DNA from: Firmicutes bacterium UBA994 | Lineage (GTDB): Bacteria; Bacillota; UBA994 | Assembly (NCBI GenBank): GCA_002292025.1 | Contig: DBBC01000099.1 | Location: 2,697-8,351, forward strand | Length of the DNA stretch: 5,655 bases | Direction of reading: 5' to 3' | In this document: piece by piece, positions 1 through 5,655 of the stretch | Layout of the letters: each line of letters opens with the position of its first letter | Position numbering within the stretch: position 1 is the stretch's first letter | The notes under the pieces: model-generated | The model's database searches: none | What the model was told of the DNA's origin: nothing | The model's input: only the letters and a program-made list of their open reading frames with translations | Position numbers and translations under genes: made by a program

Positions 1-1
1 T

Positions 2-175
2 CAAGCTCAACTCTCCTTTTCGTCCATCCCCTATATTTTGCATGGCGGGAAGCGACATGGCAAGTGTGAGTTTTTCACGCAATGTAAATGCGGCGTCAAT
101 CGCGGTGCAGAAGTGTCAGTGGACGTACGGCAGGAATACCTAGTCATTTGGCGAAGGAATAAACAGCTCTTTTGA
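2..175 (+). CDS. Possible 3' end of an unidentified upstream gene (partial, weak)
   Basis: This frame is open from the window edge to a TGA at 173-175, giving about 57 codons without a stop. The translation is not recognisable. It contains a small cysteine cluster (KCEFFTQCKCG, about residues 22-32) and ends in a basic stretch, LVIWRRNKQLF. If real, it would end just before the ribosome binding site of the first moeA and could be the preceding gene of the same operon. Against it, another plus-strand frame is also open for about 46 codons here (to the TAG at 141-143), and an open run of this length is not rare by chance at this base composition. No function is proposed. The stretch could equally be non-coding leader. 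Confidence 0.25.
   Translation, partial: QAQLSFSSIPYILHGGKRHGKCEFFTQCKCGVNRGAEVSVDVRQEYLVIWRRNKQLF
64..80 (+). other. Small potential hairpin in the leader
   Basis: The sequence GTGTGA-GTTTT-TCACGC can fold into a six-pair stem, including one G-U pair, around a five-base loop. There is no T-run after it on either strand, so it is not an intrinsic terminator. It matches no riboswitch that I recognise, including the Moco-family element. It may be chance. Confidence 0.15.
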
Positions 176-176
176 A

Positions 177-184
177 GGAAGGTG
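177..184 (+). promoter_or_regulatory. Ribosome binding site that decides the moeA start
   Basis: GGAAGGTG is a strong Shine-Dalgarno-like sequence. It lies 7 bases before an ATT codon at 192 that is in frame with moeA, and 34 bases before the first conventional start codon in that frame (TTG at 219), which is too far for that TTG. It therefore argues for initiation at ATT 192. Confidence 0.6.
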
Positions 185-191
185 TCATCTC

Positions 192-1376
192 ATTAGGTTA
201 TTAAAGAACATTGTCAGGTTGAATGAGGCCTTGGCCAGAACAGGCTCTGTCCTTGTTCCTCGCTCTTCTATGGAAGCAGTGTCTTTAGTAAATGCTGTCG
301 GGCGCTTGGCCGCGGAGCCTGTCGTCGCTTCTTGGCCTGTGCCCCATTTTAGGCGTTCCACCATGGACGGATTTGCGGTGGTAGCTAGAGTTACCGCCGG
401 GGCTAACGAAACTTTACCCGCGCTGCTCGGCCTTGCGCGGCAGGACGCCCAAGGGTGCTTGGCAGTGCTTACCGGAGCGCCGATTCCTCCCCCTTATGAC
501 GCTGTAGTCATGCTCGAGTACGCCGAACAGTTGCAGGGTGATACAGTAATGGTCATGCGTCCGGTTGCCGTCGGCGAAAATGTCATGGATGTGGGAGAAG
601 ATGTGGAAGAAGGGATGACGCTAGTTTCGGCGGGGAAATACCTTTCGCCCTCCGACATTGCGGTTTTGGCTACCCAGGGAGTAACCCAAGTAAAGGTGAA
701 GTCGTTTAAGGTTGGCGTTGTGTCGACCGGGGACGAAGTGGTTTCCCCGGAGCAGGTGCCGCAGGCGGGGCAGATCAGGGACTGCAATTCGCCCTACCTC
801 ACAGCTCTGTTTGCCGGTCGTGGCCTTACCCCCGTTTATCTGGGTGTTGTCCGCGATGACGAAGCTGTACTAGCCGAGGTCTTAGCGCGTGGTCTCTCGG
901 AGTGCGACGCTTTGGTGCTGTCTGGGGGGAGCTCAGCGGGGGCTCTCGACTTCACCACCAATGCCATATTGCGGTTATCCAGAGCAGAGATTTTAGTGCA
1001 TGGGTTGGCGGTAAAGCCGGGGAAGCCAACCGTGTTAGCGACTGCCGGTGGTAAATTAGTCGTAGGTCTTCCGGGACATCCCCTCTCTTGCGCCATAATA
1101 GCTCACAAAGTTGCTTGGCCCCTCCTTTGCCAAGCAGCAGGATTCTCAGACCCAGAGGTTTGGGAAAGTACGGCCGTGCTCAGCCGTGCCGTGCCCAGTG
1201 TGCCCGGCCGGCGGGACTTTATACCGGTAAAATTAGAACGCGGGGTGGCCACTCCGTTATTGGCCAAATCGGCGGCCATACAAGTGCTTTCCAGTGCGCA
1301 CGGGTTGCTAACCCTGCCGGAGGAGTGCGAAGGATTAAACGCAGGAGCACAAGCGGCAGTAGAGATGTGGAGGTGA
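192..1376 (+). CDS. moeA: MoeA molybdopterin molybdenumtransferase (first copy, probable ATT start)
   Basis: MoeA inserts molybdate into adenylylated molybdopterin and releases AMP, in the cytosol as a dimer. Counting from the TTG at 219 (385 aa), the family motifs are STMDGFAV (47-54, with the conserved Asp50), TGAPIP (85-90), DVGEDV (124-129), STGDEVV (169-175, with Glu173), LSGGSSAGALDF (234-245), HGLAVKPGKP (261-270) and GLPGHPLS (283-290). A C-terminal barrel-like domain follows to the end. I place the start at ATT 192, which gives 394 aa. It has a well-spaced ribosome binding site, and the added MRLLKNIVR brings the conserved L-x-EAL stretch to about residue 10, as in E. coli MoeA. The TTG at 219 has only AGG directly against it. 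The segment between MDGFAV and TGAPIP is about 7 residues shorter than in E. coli MoeA. It is intact and heads the operon. The identity is sure; the start is less so. Confidence 0.95.
   Translation: MRLLKNIVRLNEALARTGSVLVPRSSMEAVSLVNAVGRLAAEPVVASWPVPHFRRSTMDGFAVVARVTAGANETLPALLGLARQDAQGCLAVLTGAPIPPPYDAVVMLEYAEQLQGDTVMVMRPVAVGENVMDVGEDVEEGMTLVSAGKYLSPSDIAVLATQGVTQVKVKSFKVGVVSTGDEVVSPEQVPQAGQIRDCNSPYLTALFAGRGLTPVYLGVVRDDEAVLAEVLARGLSECDALVLSGGSSAGALDFTTNAILRLSRAEILVHGLAVKPGKPTVLATAGGKLVVGLPGHPLSCAIIAHKVAWPLLCQAAGFSDPEVWESTAVLSRAVPSVPGRRDFIPVKLERGVATPLLAKSAAIQVLSSAHGLLTLPEECEGLNAGAQAAVEMWR
1369..1376 (+). promoter_or_regulatory. Ribosome binding site of the moeA-PBP fusion gene
   Basis: GGAGGTGA is a near-perfect Shine-Dalgarno sequence 6 bases before the GTG at 1383. 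Its last three bases are the TGA stop of the upstream moeA. Ribosomes ending the first gene therefore stop on the initiation site of the second, which suggests translational coupling. Confidence 0.8.
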
Positions 1377-1382
1377 AGTGAG

Positions 1383-3293
1383 GTGCGGCAACACTTTTTA
1401 CAGAGCATTCCCTTATCCGAGGCTGTAGGCCGGATTGTAAAAGAGTTTGGGCAAGCCATGCGGGAGGAAATAGTGCCGACTTGGGAGGCATTAGATCGCG
1501 TTACGGCGCAGCCTGTTTTTGCTAAGCTATCTTCACCGCACTACGCTTCCGCCGCGATGGATGGCATTGCCGTGCGGGCAAGTGACACTAAAGGAGCGAG
1601 ACCGGGACAACCCCTAAGGCTCCGGCTGGGGCAGGAGTATGTGCCTGTGGACACCGGCGATGCGTTACCGGCTGGGCGAGATGCGGTGATCATGATTGAG
1701 CAGGTCGTACCGGAAGGGGATGACGCTTTGATTGAGCAGGCGGTGCCTGCTTGGCAGCACGTGCGACCGGTAGGGGAAGATATCGTGGCGACAGATCTGC
1801 TGCTGCCACGCTACCACCGGGTTAAGGCCGTGGACTTGGGAGCGATGTTGGCTGCGGGAGTGACGGACCTCGCGGTGTTAGCGCGAATGCGGACAGTAAT
1901 CATCCCAACAGGGGACGAGATGGTAACCCCTAGGCTAGGAGTTGCCCCTAATGCGGGTGAGATTATAGAGTTTAACTCCAGCATTATCGTGTCGACGCTC
2001 AAAGCTTGGGGTGCCGACTGCTTGGTAACCGCACCGGTTAAGGATGACCGCTCTCTCCTCGAGCAAGCTTTGCGGAGTGCCGTGCGGGAGGGGGACTTAG
2101 TACTGGTTATTGCCGGTACCTCTACGGGGCGAGGAGATTATACGAGTGACACAGTCGCACAGCTAGGAGAGCTGCTGTTCCATGGGGTGGCGATGCGACC
2201 CGGCAAGCCGGTGCTGGTGGGGCGCATAGGAGGTGTGCCGGTATTTGGGGTGCCGGGATACCCGGTGAGTGCTACATTGTGTCTGCACACTTTGGTGAAG
2301 CCGCTTGTCTTTGCCCGTTTTCGTCAGCCGCTGCCGGAAGAGCCGGCTGTAAATGGTGTGTTGAGCAGACGGCTGGTGTCGGGTTTTGGCGTAGAGGAGT
2401 TTGTGCGCGTACAAGTAGGCGCGGTGGCTGAGCGCGCTATAGTCACCCCCCTAGGGCGGGGCGCGGGCGCAGTCACTTCCTTAGTCAAGGCCGATGGCTA
2501 TGTACGCGTTCCCTCCAGTACAGAGGGGTTTGCGGAAGGCGAGGAAGTCACCGTCAAGTTATGGCGTCCGTGGACGCAGATTGCCTCGCGTTTGGTTTGT
2601 GTCGGCAGTCACGACGTGGTTCTTGACGTGCTGGCTGATCTCTTAAAGACTGAGCACAACGGTAGTTTCACTTCCAGCCATGTAGGAAGTCTGGCCGGTT
2701 TGATGGCTCTAAGTCGCAACCTGTGTCATTGCACGACCACACACCTTTTAGACGAAGCAACGGGCACCTATAATGTTCCCTTCATCCAGCGGCTAATGCC
2801 AGACAGAGACTTGCTTTTGGTCAATGTCGTAAAGCGTTGGCAAGGCTTCGTCGTTCCCACTAGCTTGGAGAGCGAGATAAAGTCTTGGCGCGATTTGTGC
2901 CGATACAAGTTCGTAAACCGCCAAAGCGGCTCAGGCACACGGGTGCTCCTTGACTACCACTTGCGGCGAGAGGGGATAGACCCGGCAGAGATCGAGGGTT
3001 ATGAGCGAGAGGAAACTACACATCTAGCGGTCGCGTGTGCCGTAAGCGCGAAGGAGGCCGAGGTGGGACTGGGCATTAAAGCAGCGGCAGTTGCTTTTGG
3101 ACTCAGCTTCATTCCCTTGTGTCTTGAGAACTACGACCTCTTGCTGCCGACCGCCGTGCTTAAGGACGAGCGTATATCGGCACTCCTCGGTGTGCTCGCG
3201 TCCGGCCGATTGGCGCGGGAGATCGCGCGGTTATGCCTCCAAGGGTACGATGCCAGCACTGCTGGCCAAGTAGTGTGGCGCAGCCATGCGTGA
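1383..3293 (+). CDS. moeA: MoeA fused to a C-terminal PBP-like (COG1910-type) domain
   Basis: This 636-residue protein starts at GTG. Residues 1 to about 395 are a full MoeA: SAAMDGIAV (56-64, Asp60), DTGDALP (90-96), GED (131-133), PTGDEMV (175-181, Glu179), AGTSTGRGDYT (244-254), FHGVAMRPGKP (266-276), GVPGYPVSA (289-297), then a C-terminal MoeA domain ending near VTVKLW. Residues about 403-630 are a periplasmic-binding-protein-like domain, seen in VGSHDVVLDVLADLL (407-421), SSHVGSLAGL (431-440), THLLDEATGTYN (453-464), VNRQSGSGTR (511-520), GYEREETTH (539-547) and GLGI (562-565). There is no signal peptide or membrane segment, so the binding domain is cytosolic. Such domains are annotated as molybdate-binding or LysR-substrate-like, and the ligand here is unknown. 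It may sense or deliver the oxyanion to the insertase half (inference). This domain architecture is known in bacteria and archaea. The gene is intact, with no sign of a frameshift. Confidence 0.95.
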   Translation: MRQHFLQSIPLSEAVGRIVKEFGQAMREEIVPTWEALDRVTAQPVFAKLSSPHYASAAMDGIAVRASDTKGARPGQPLRLRLGQEYVPVDTGDALPAGRDAVIMIEQVVPEGDDALIEQAVPAWQHVRPVGEDIVATDLLLPRYHRVKAVDLGAMLAAGVTDLAVLARMRTVIIPTGDEMVTPRLGVAPNAGEIIEFNSSIIVSTLKAWGADCLVTAPVKDDRSLLEQALRSAVREGDLVLVIAGTSTGRGDYTSDTVAQLGELLFHGVAMRPGKPVLVGRIGGVPVFGVPGYPVSATLCLHTLVKPLVFARFRQPLPEEPAVNGVLSRRLVSGFGVEEFVRVQVGAVAERAIVTPLGRGAGAVTSLVKADGYVRVPSSTEGFAEGEEVTVKLWRPWTQIASRLVCVGSHDVVLDVLADLLKTEHNGSFTSSHVGSLAGLMALSRNLCHCTTTHLLDEATGTYNVPFIQRLMPDRDLLLVNVVKRWQGFVVPTSLESEIKSWRDLCRYKFVNRQSGSGTRVLLDYHLRREGIDPAEIEGYEREETTHLAVACAVSAKEAEVGLGIKAAAVAFGLSFIPLCLENYDLLLPTAVLKDERISALLGVLASGRLAREIARLCLQGYDASTAGQVVWRSHA

Positions 3294-4224
3294 TGCGCAA
3301 GGGAGAACTGTCGACTACCTCAGACTTTCTCTGACACCGGAATGCAACTTGCGTTGTCGCTACTGCTCGCCCAGAAACCAGTCCACGGAAGGCAGCGTTA
3401 TGGATGTAAATGATCTTGTGTTCTTGGCAAGCATAGCCGTCGAGCTTGGTATTCGTCGCGTACGCTTGACGGGAGGGGAGCCGCTGCTGCGGCCGGACTT
3501 GCCGGAACTTGTAGCTGCTTTGCGCGACTTAGCCGGTGTAGCGGAGGTCACATTGACCACCAACGCACAACTGCTCTCTGCCAAGGGCGCAAGTCTCAAG
3601 CAGGCCGGGCTATCGCGCGTGAATGTGAGCCTTGACTCACTGCGTGCAGAGCGATATCGCTATTTGACGCGCGGCGGGGATTTAAGCGAAGTGTGGGCCG
3701 GTATTACGGCGGCAATAAAACTGGGCCTTACTCCAGTAAAAATTAACTGCGTAGTTATTGGCGGTATTAATGACGACGAACTGACTGACTTTGTTGCGCT
3801 CACCTATTCGCAACCTTTGTCCGTGCGCTTTATTGAGCTGATGCGGTTAGGAGTGACGGAAGACTGGCCTGCTGCGCACTTTGTGCCGGTTAAGGCTATG
3901 CAGGAAAGCCTAGGTCCCTTAGAGCCCGCAACGGAAGTGGGAGCCGGACCCGCGGCCGTGTATCGCCTGCCAGGCGCCTTAGGTACAGTCGGCTTTATTA
4001 GCGGTAACAGCGAGCACTTTTGCACTTCCTGCAACCGCTTGCGAGTGACGGCGCGCGGCGCGGTGCGCCCCTGCCTGTTCTCAGAGATCGAATTTGGAGT
4101 ACTGGAGGCGGTCAAACGCCGTGACAAATGCGCGGTGGCAGCAGTCCTACAGGATGCCGTCAGCGCTAAGCAGCCGCGAGCAGCAGCTCTCGCGGGCACA
4201 TGCATGGCTAAGATAGGGGGATAA
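3286..4224 (+). CDS. moaA: MoaA, GTP 3',8-cyclase (radical SAM)
   Basis: MoaA uses S-adenosylmethionine and two [4Fe-4S] clusters to convert GTP to 3',8-cyclo-GTP, the first step of Moco synthesis. The 312-residue product has the radical-SAM cluster motif CNLRCRYC (Cys20, Cys24, Cys27). Arg13 lies 7 residues before the first Cys, matching GTP-related Arg17 of the S. aureus enzyme. The SAM-site motif LTGGEPLLR is at 61-69. The C-terminal cluster is CTSCNRLR plus a later Cys (Cys246, Cys249, Cys263, spacing CX2CX13C), with Arg251 and Arg253 at the GTP-binding arginine positions. The protein ends in the family's required Gly-Gly tail (311-312). The ATG lies 8 bases inside the previous gene and is the first possible start after an in-frame TAG at 3271. 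The ribosome binding site is weak, so translation is probably coupled. The usual Met-Pro after the third Cys is Ser-Pro here. Confidence 0.97.
   Translation: MRDAQGRTVDYLRLSLTPECNLRCRYCSPRNQSTEGSVMDVNDLVFLASIAVELGIRRVRLTGGEPLLRPDLPELVAALRDLAGVAEVTLTTNAQLLSAKGASLKQAGLSRVNVSLDSLRAERYRYLTRGGDLSEVWAGITAAIKLGLTPVKINCVVIGGINDDELTDFVALTYSQPLSVRFIELMRLGVTEDWPAAHFVPVKAMQESLGPLEPATEVGAGPAAVYRLPGALGTVGFISGNSEHFCTSCNRLRVTARGAVRPCLFSEIEFGVLEAVKRRDKCAVAAVLQDAVSAKQPRAAALAGTCMAKIGG
4215..4221 (+). promoter_or_regulatory. Ribosome binding site of moaC
   Basis: AGGGGGA overlaps the last codons of moaA, including its Gly-Gly tail, and stands 6 bases before the TTG at 4228. It supports that TTG as the moaC start. 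The ATG at 4224-4226 is out of frame. Confidence 0.65.
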
Positions 4225-4227
4225 TGC

Positions 4228-4713
4228 TTGTTAACTCATCTTGATCCACAAGGTAGGGCACGCATGGTGGATGTATCCGGCAAACCCATAAGCCTCCGTG
4301 TAGCACGGGCGCGAGGCATAGTGGCGATGCAAACGGCTACTTTAGAGTTAATCCTGCAAGGGCAAATACCTAAAGGCGACGTAATTGCAGCCATGCGCAT
4401 AGCTGGCATCATGGCGGCAAAGAAGACGTGGGAACTTATACCGCTTTGTCACCCATTGCAGCTTAAAGAAGCCAGTATCGAGATTAATCAGCACTCGCCT
4501 GCTGAACTTGAAATCTTAGCCCAGGTATCCGCCACGGACACTACGGGCGTAGAGATGGAAGCCCTCACGGCAGTTGCGGTAGCTGCTCTGACCGCCATCG
4601 ACATGTGTAAAGCCAGTGACCCGCGCATGGTTATCAAAGATATTCATCTCCTAGTCAAAACTGGCGGACAGAGCGGTGATTTCTATTGGGAGGGTAGTGG
4701 CAGTGAGAGGTAA
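4228..4713 (+). CDS. moaC: MoaC, cyclic pyranopterin monophosphate synthase
   Basis: MoaC converts the MoaA product 3',8-cyclo-GTP into cyclic pyranopterin monophosphate in the cytosol. The 161-residue length is typical. The signature runs through the whole protein: LTHLD (2-6), MVDVSGKP (13-20), PKGDV (48-52), RIAGIMAAKKTWELIPLCHPL (57-77), GVEMEAL (107-113) and DMCKA (125-129). All the active-site residues known from E. coli MoaC are present with a 2-3 residue offset: Lys49, His75, Glu109, Glu111, Asp125 and Lys128. The start is TTG, 3 bases after the moaA stop. It is firm because an in-frame TAA precedes it and the product begins MLTHLD, as expected for the family. MoaA and MoaC act in succession, so adjacency makes sense. 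The last residues, WEGSGSER, are encoded within the start region of the next gene. Confidence 0.97.
   Translation: MLTHLDPQGRARMVDVSGKPISLRVARARGIVAMQTATLELILQGQIPKGDVIAAMRIAGIMAAKKTWELIPLCHPLQLKEASIEINQHSPAELEILAQVSATDTTGVEMEALTAVAVAALTAIDMCKASDPRMVIKDIHLLVKTGGQSGDFYWEGSGSER
4688..4694 (+). promoter_or_regulatory. Ribosome binding site of the MOSC-MogA gene
   Basis: GGGAGGG lies inside the 3' end of moaC, 8 bases before GTG 4703. It is only 2 bases before GTG 4697 and lies downstream of GTG 4676. Of the three in-frame GTG candidates it therefore favours 4703. Confidence 0.6.
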
Positions 4714-5623
4714 AGTAGTGGCAGTCAATACGAGCGCAGCAAAAGGTACCAAAAAGTCTCCCGCAGAGCAAGTGACATTGCGGGTGGGGGTGGGTGTAGA
4801 AGGTGACGCGCATGCCGGGCACCATCATCGCCAAGTCAGCTTGCTCGCTATTGAGAGCATCGAGCAGGTGCGGAAGCTGGGGCTGTCAGTAGAGCCGGGA
4901 GATTTTGCTGAGAATATTACTACTCAGGGGCTCTCCCTCGCGGAGTTGCCTTTAGGCACCCGCTTGACGGTCGGTTCCGCGGTACTCAGCATCACCCAAA
5001 TAGGGAAAGTGTGTTATGAGCGATGTGCCATATACCATCAGGTAGGGGACTGTGTGATGCCCCGTGAGGGCGTTTTTGCCGAAGTTCTCAGAGACGGCGT
5101 TGTGAGTGGAGGCGCGCCCGTTATTGCTTGGCCGCACTTTCGAGTTTTAGTAATCACGCTAAGCGACAGGTGCTTTAGGGGAGAACAAGTAGACACAAGC
5201 GGCAAGTTGTTGGCAGGTGAGTTGGCGCTACTTGGAGCAGTCGTCACAAGCGAATTGTTGCCGGATGATTTTACTCTGCTGCTCGATCTCCTTGTTACTG
5301 CCTGCGACGCGAACCGTGCCGATCTCATCCTCACCACCGGCGGCACGGGTTTGTCGTTGCGCGATGTTACGCCGGAGGCGACGCGCGCCAGTATAGAACG
5401 AGAAGCCCCCGGAATAGCAGAAGCCATGCGCATGCAAAGTCTTGCCGTTACGCCTCACGCCATGTTAAGCAGAGCTGTCGCGGGTACGCGCAAACAGACG
5501 CTTATCGTAAATCTTCCCGGCAGTGCTAAGGGTGCGATGGAGTGCCTGCAGGTATTTTTGCCAGCTCTGCCACACGCATTGGAAGTTTTGTCCGGAGTCA
5601 CACTCGACTGCGGGCGAGGCTAG
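4703..5623 (+). CDS. MOSC domain fused to a MogA/MoaB-type molybdopterin adenylyltransferase
   Basis: This is a two-domain protein of 306 residues from GTG 4703. Residues 1 to about 140 are a MOSC domain: GKVVAVN (3-9), KGTKK (14-18), VGVEGDAHAG (30-39), GDFAENI (66-72), and a cysteine-bearing stretch, GKVCYERC to GDCVMPREGVFAEV (101-128; Cys104, Cys108, Cys117). MOSC domains are sulfur or Moco carriers or sulfurases that often use a conserved Cys. Residues about 146-300 are MogA/MoaB-like: ITLSDR (151-156), TTGGTG (211-216), RDVTPEA (220-226), APGIAEAMR (235-243) and LSRAVAGTR to NLPGSAKG (255-277). MogA uses ATP to adenylylate molybdopterin, providing the substrate of MoeA. I prefer GTG 4703 over GTG 4676 because the product then begins MRGKVVAVN like other MOSC proteins and the ribosome binding site fits. 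The gene overlaps moaC by 11 bases. Domain identity is sure; the activity of the MOSC half is unknown. Confidence 0.93.
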   Translation: MRGKVVAVNTSAAKGTKKSPAEQVTLRVGVGVEGDAHAGHHHRQVSLLAIESIEQVRKLGLSVEPGDFAENITTQGLSLAELPLGTRLTVGSAVLSITQIGKVCYERCAIYHQVGDCVMPREGVFAEVLRDGVVSGGAPVIAWPHFRVLVITLSDRCFRGEQVDTSGKLLAGELALLGAVVTSELLPDDFTLLLDLLVTACDANRADLILTTGGTGLSLRDVTPEATRASIEREAPGIAEAMRMQSLAVTPHAMLSRAVAGTRKQTLIVNLPGSAKGAMECLQVFLPALPHALEVLSGVTLDCGRG

Positions 5624-5655
5624 GTGTTGCCACGAAAGACAAAAGATGAAAGACA

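Noticed and set aside
32..37. TATATT resembling a -10 promoter box
   Set aside because: No -35-like hexamer lies at a suitable distance upstream (9-14 reads AACTCT), so a promoter cannot be supported.
41..61. Direct repeat CATGGC (41-46 and 56-61)
   Set aside because: It is six bases, two copies only, with no further symmetry. This is consistent with chance.
42..143. Short plus-strand frame starting ATG 42
   Set aside because: It has no ribosome binding site and no recognisable product, and it overlaps a longer open frame.
1..191. Moco riboswitch or ModE operator upstream of the operon
   Set aside because: I looked for the conserved Moco-element core and for paired TATAT half-sites. Neither is present. 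Only one short hairpin is visible.
3804..4205. Long minus-strand open frame opposite moaA
   Set aside because: It lies entirely inside a gene with full family motifs and has no recognisable product. It is a shadow frame, as are the other minus-strand frames in the window.
4676..4702. Upstream GTG starts (4676, 4697) for the MOSC-MogA gene
   Set aside because: They are less well placed relative to GGGAGGG at 4688-4694 and add residues (MISIGRVVA) not expected before the family's MxGKVVAVN start.
5624..5655. Possible start of a next gene (GTG 5624 or ATG 5646)
   Set aside because: Only about ten codons are visible, with a weak ribosome binding site for either, so no gene can be supported.

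Overview
The window holds one tightly packed plus-strand operon for molybdenum cofactor (Moco) biosynthesis. In order it encodes a MoeA molybdenum insertase, a second MoeA with a C-terminal periplasmic-binding-protein-like (COG1910-type) domain, the radical-SAM enzyme MoaA, MoaC, and a fusion of a MOSC domain to a MogA/MoaB domain. All five are recognised from family motifs read directly in the translations. No RNA gene, insertion sequence, CRISPR array or terminator is visible.

Layout: positions 1-191 are a leader or the tail of an upstream gene. It has no recognisable product, an open frame ending at 175, and a strong ribosome binding site at its 3' end. The five genes then fill 192-5623 with almost no spacing. 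There are 6 bases between moeA and moeA-PBP, an 8-base overlap into moaA, 3 bases before moaC, and an 11-base overlap into the fusion gene if the start I prefer is right. The last 32 bases (5624-5655) hold nothing I can assign. Every minus-strand open frame is a shadow of these genes.

Pathway: MoaA and MoaC turn GTP into cyclic pyranopterin monophosphate. Molybdopterin (MPT) synthase (MoaD/MoaE, with MoeB-type activation of MoaD) would convert this to MPT, but it is not encoded here. The MogA half of the fusion adenylylates MPT, and one or both MoeA proteins insert the metal and release AMP. MOSC domains bind or carry sulfur or Moco, so that half may act on the finished cofactor. The operon therefore covers the first step and the last two, with the middle step elsewhere.

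Organism: the leading guess is a Bacillota (Clostridia-like) anaerobe. The grounds are strong purine-rich ribosome binding sites, frequent GTG and TTG starts, overlapping genes, and MoeA-PBP and MOSC-MogA fusions of a kind I associate with that group. This is inference from style, and no genus can be named. The region looks like ordinary, intact metabolism. The points most worth a second look are the probable AUU start of the first moeA, the pairing of two unlike MoeA proteins, and the MOSC-MogA fusion.
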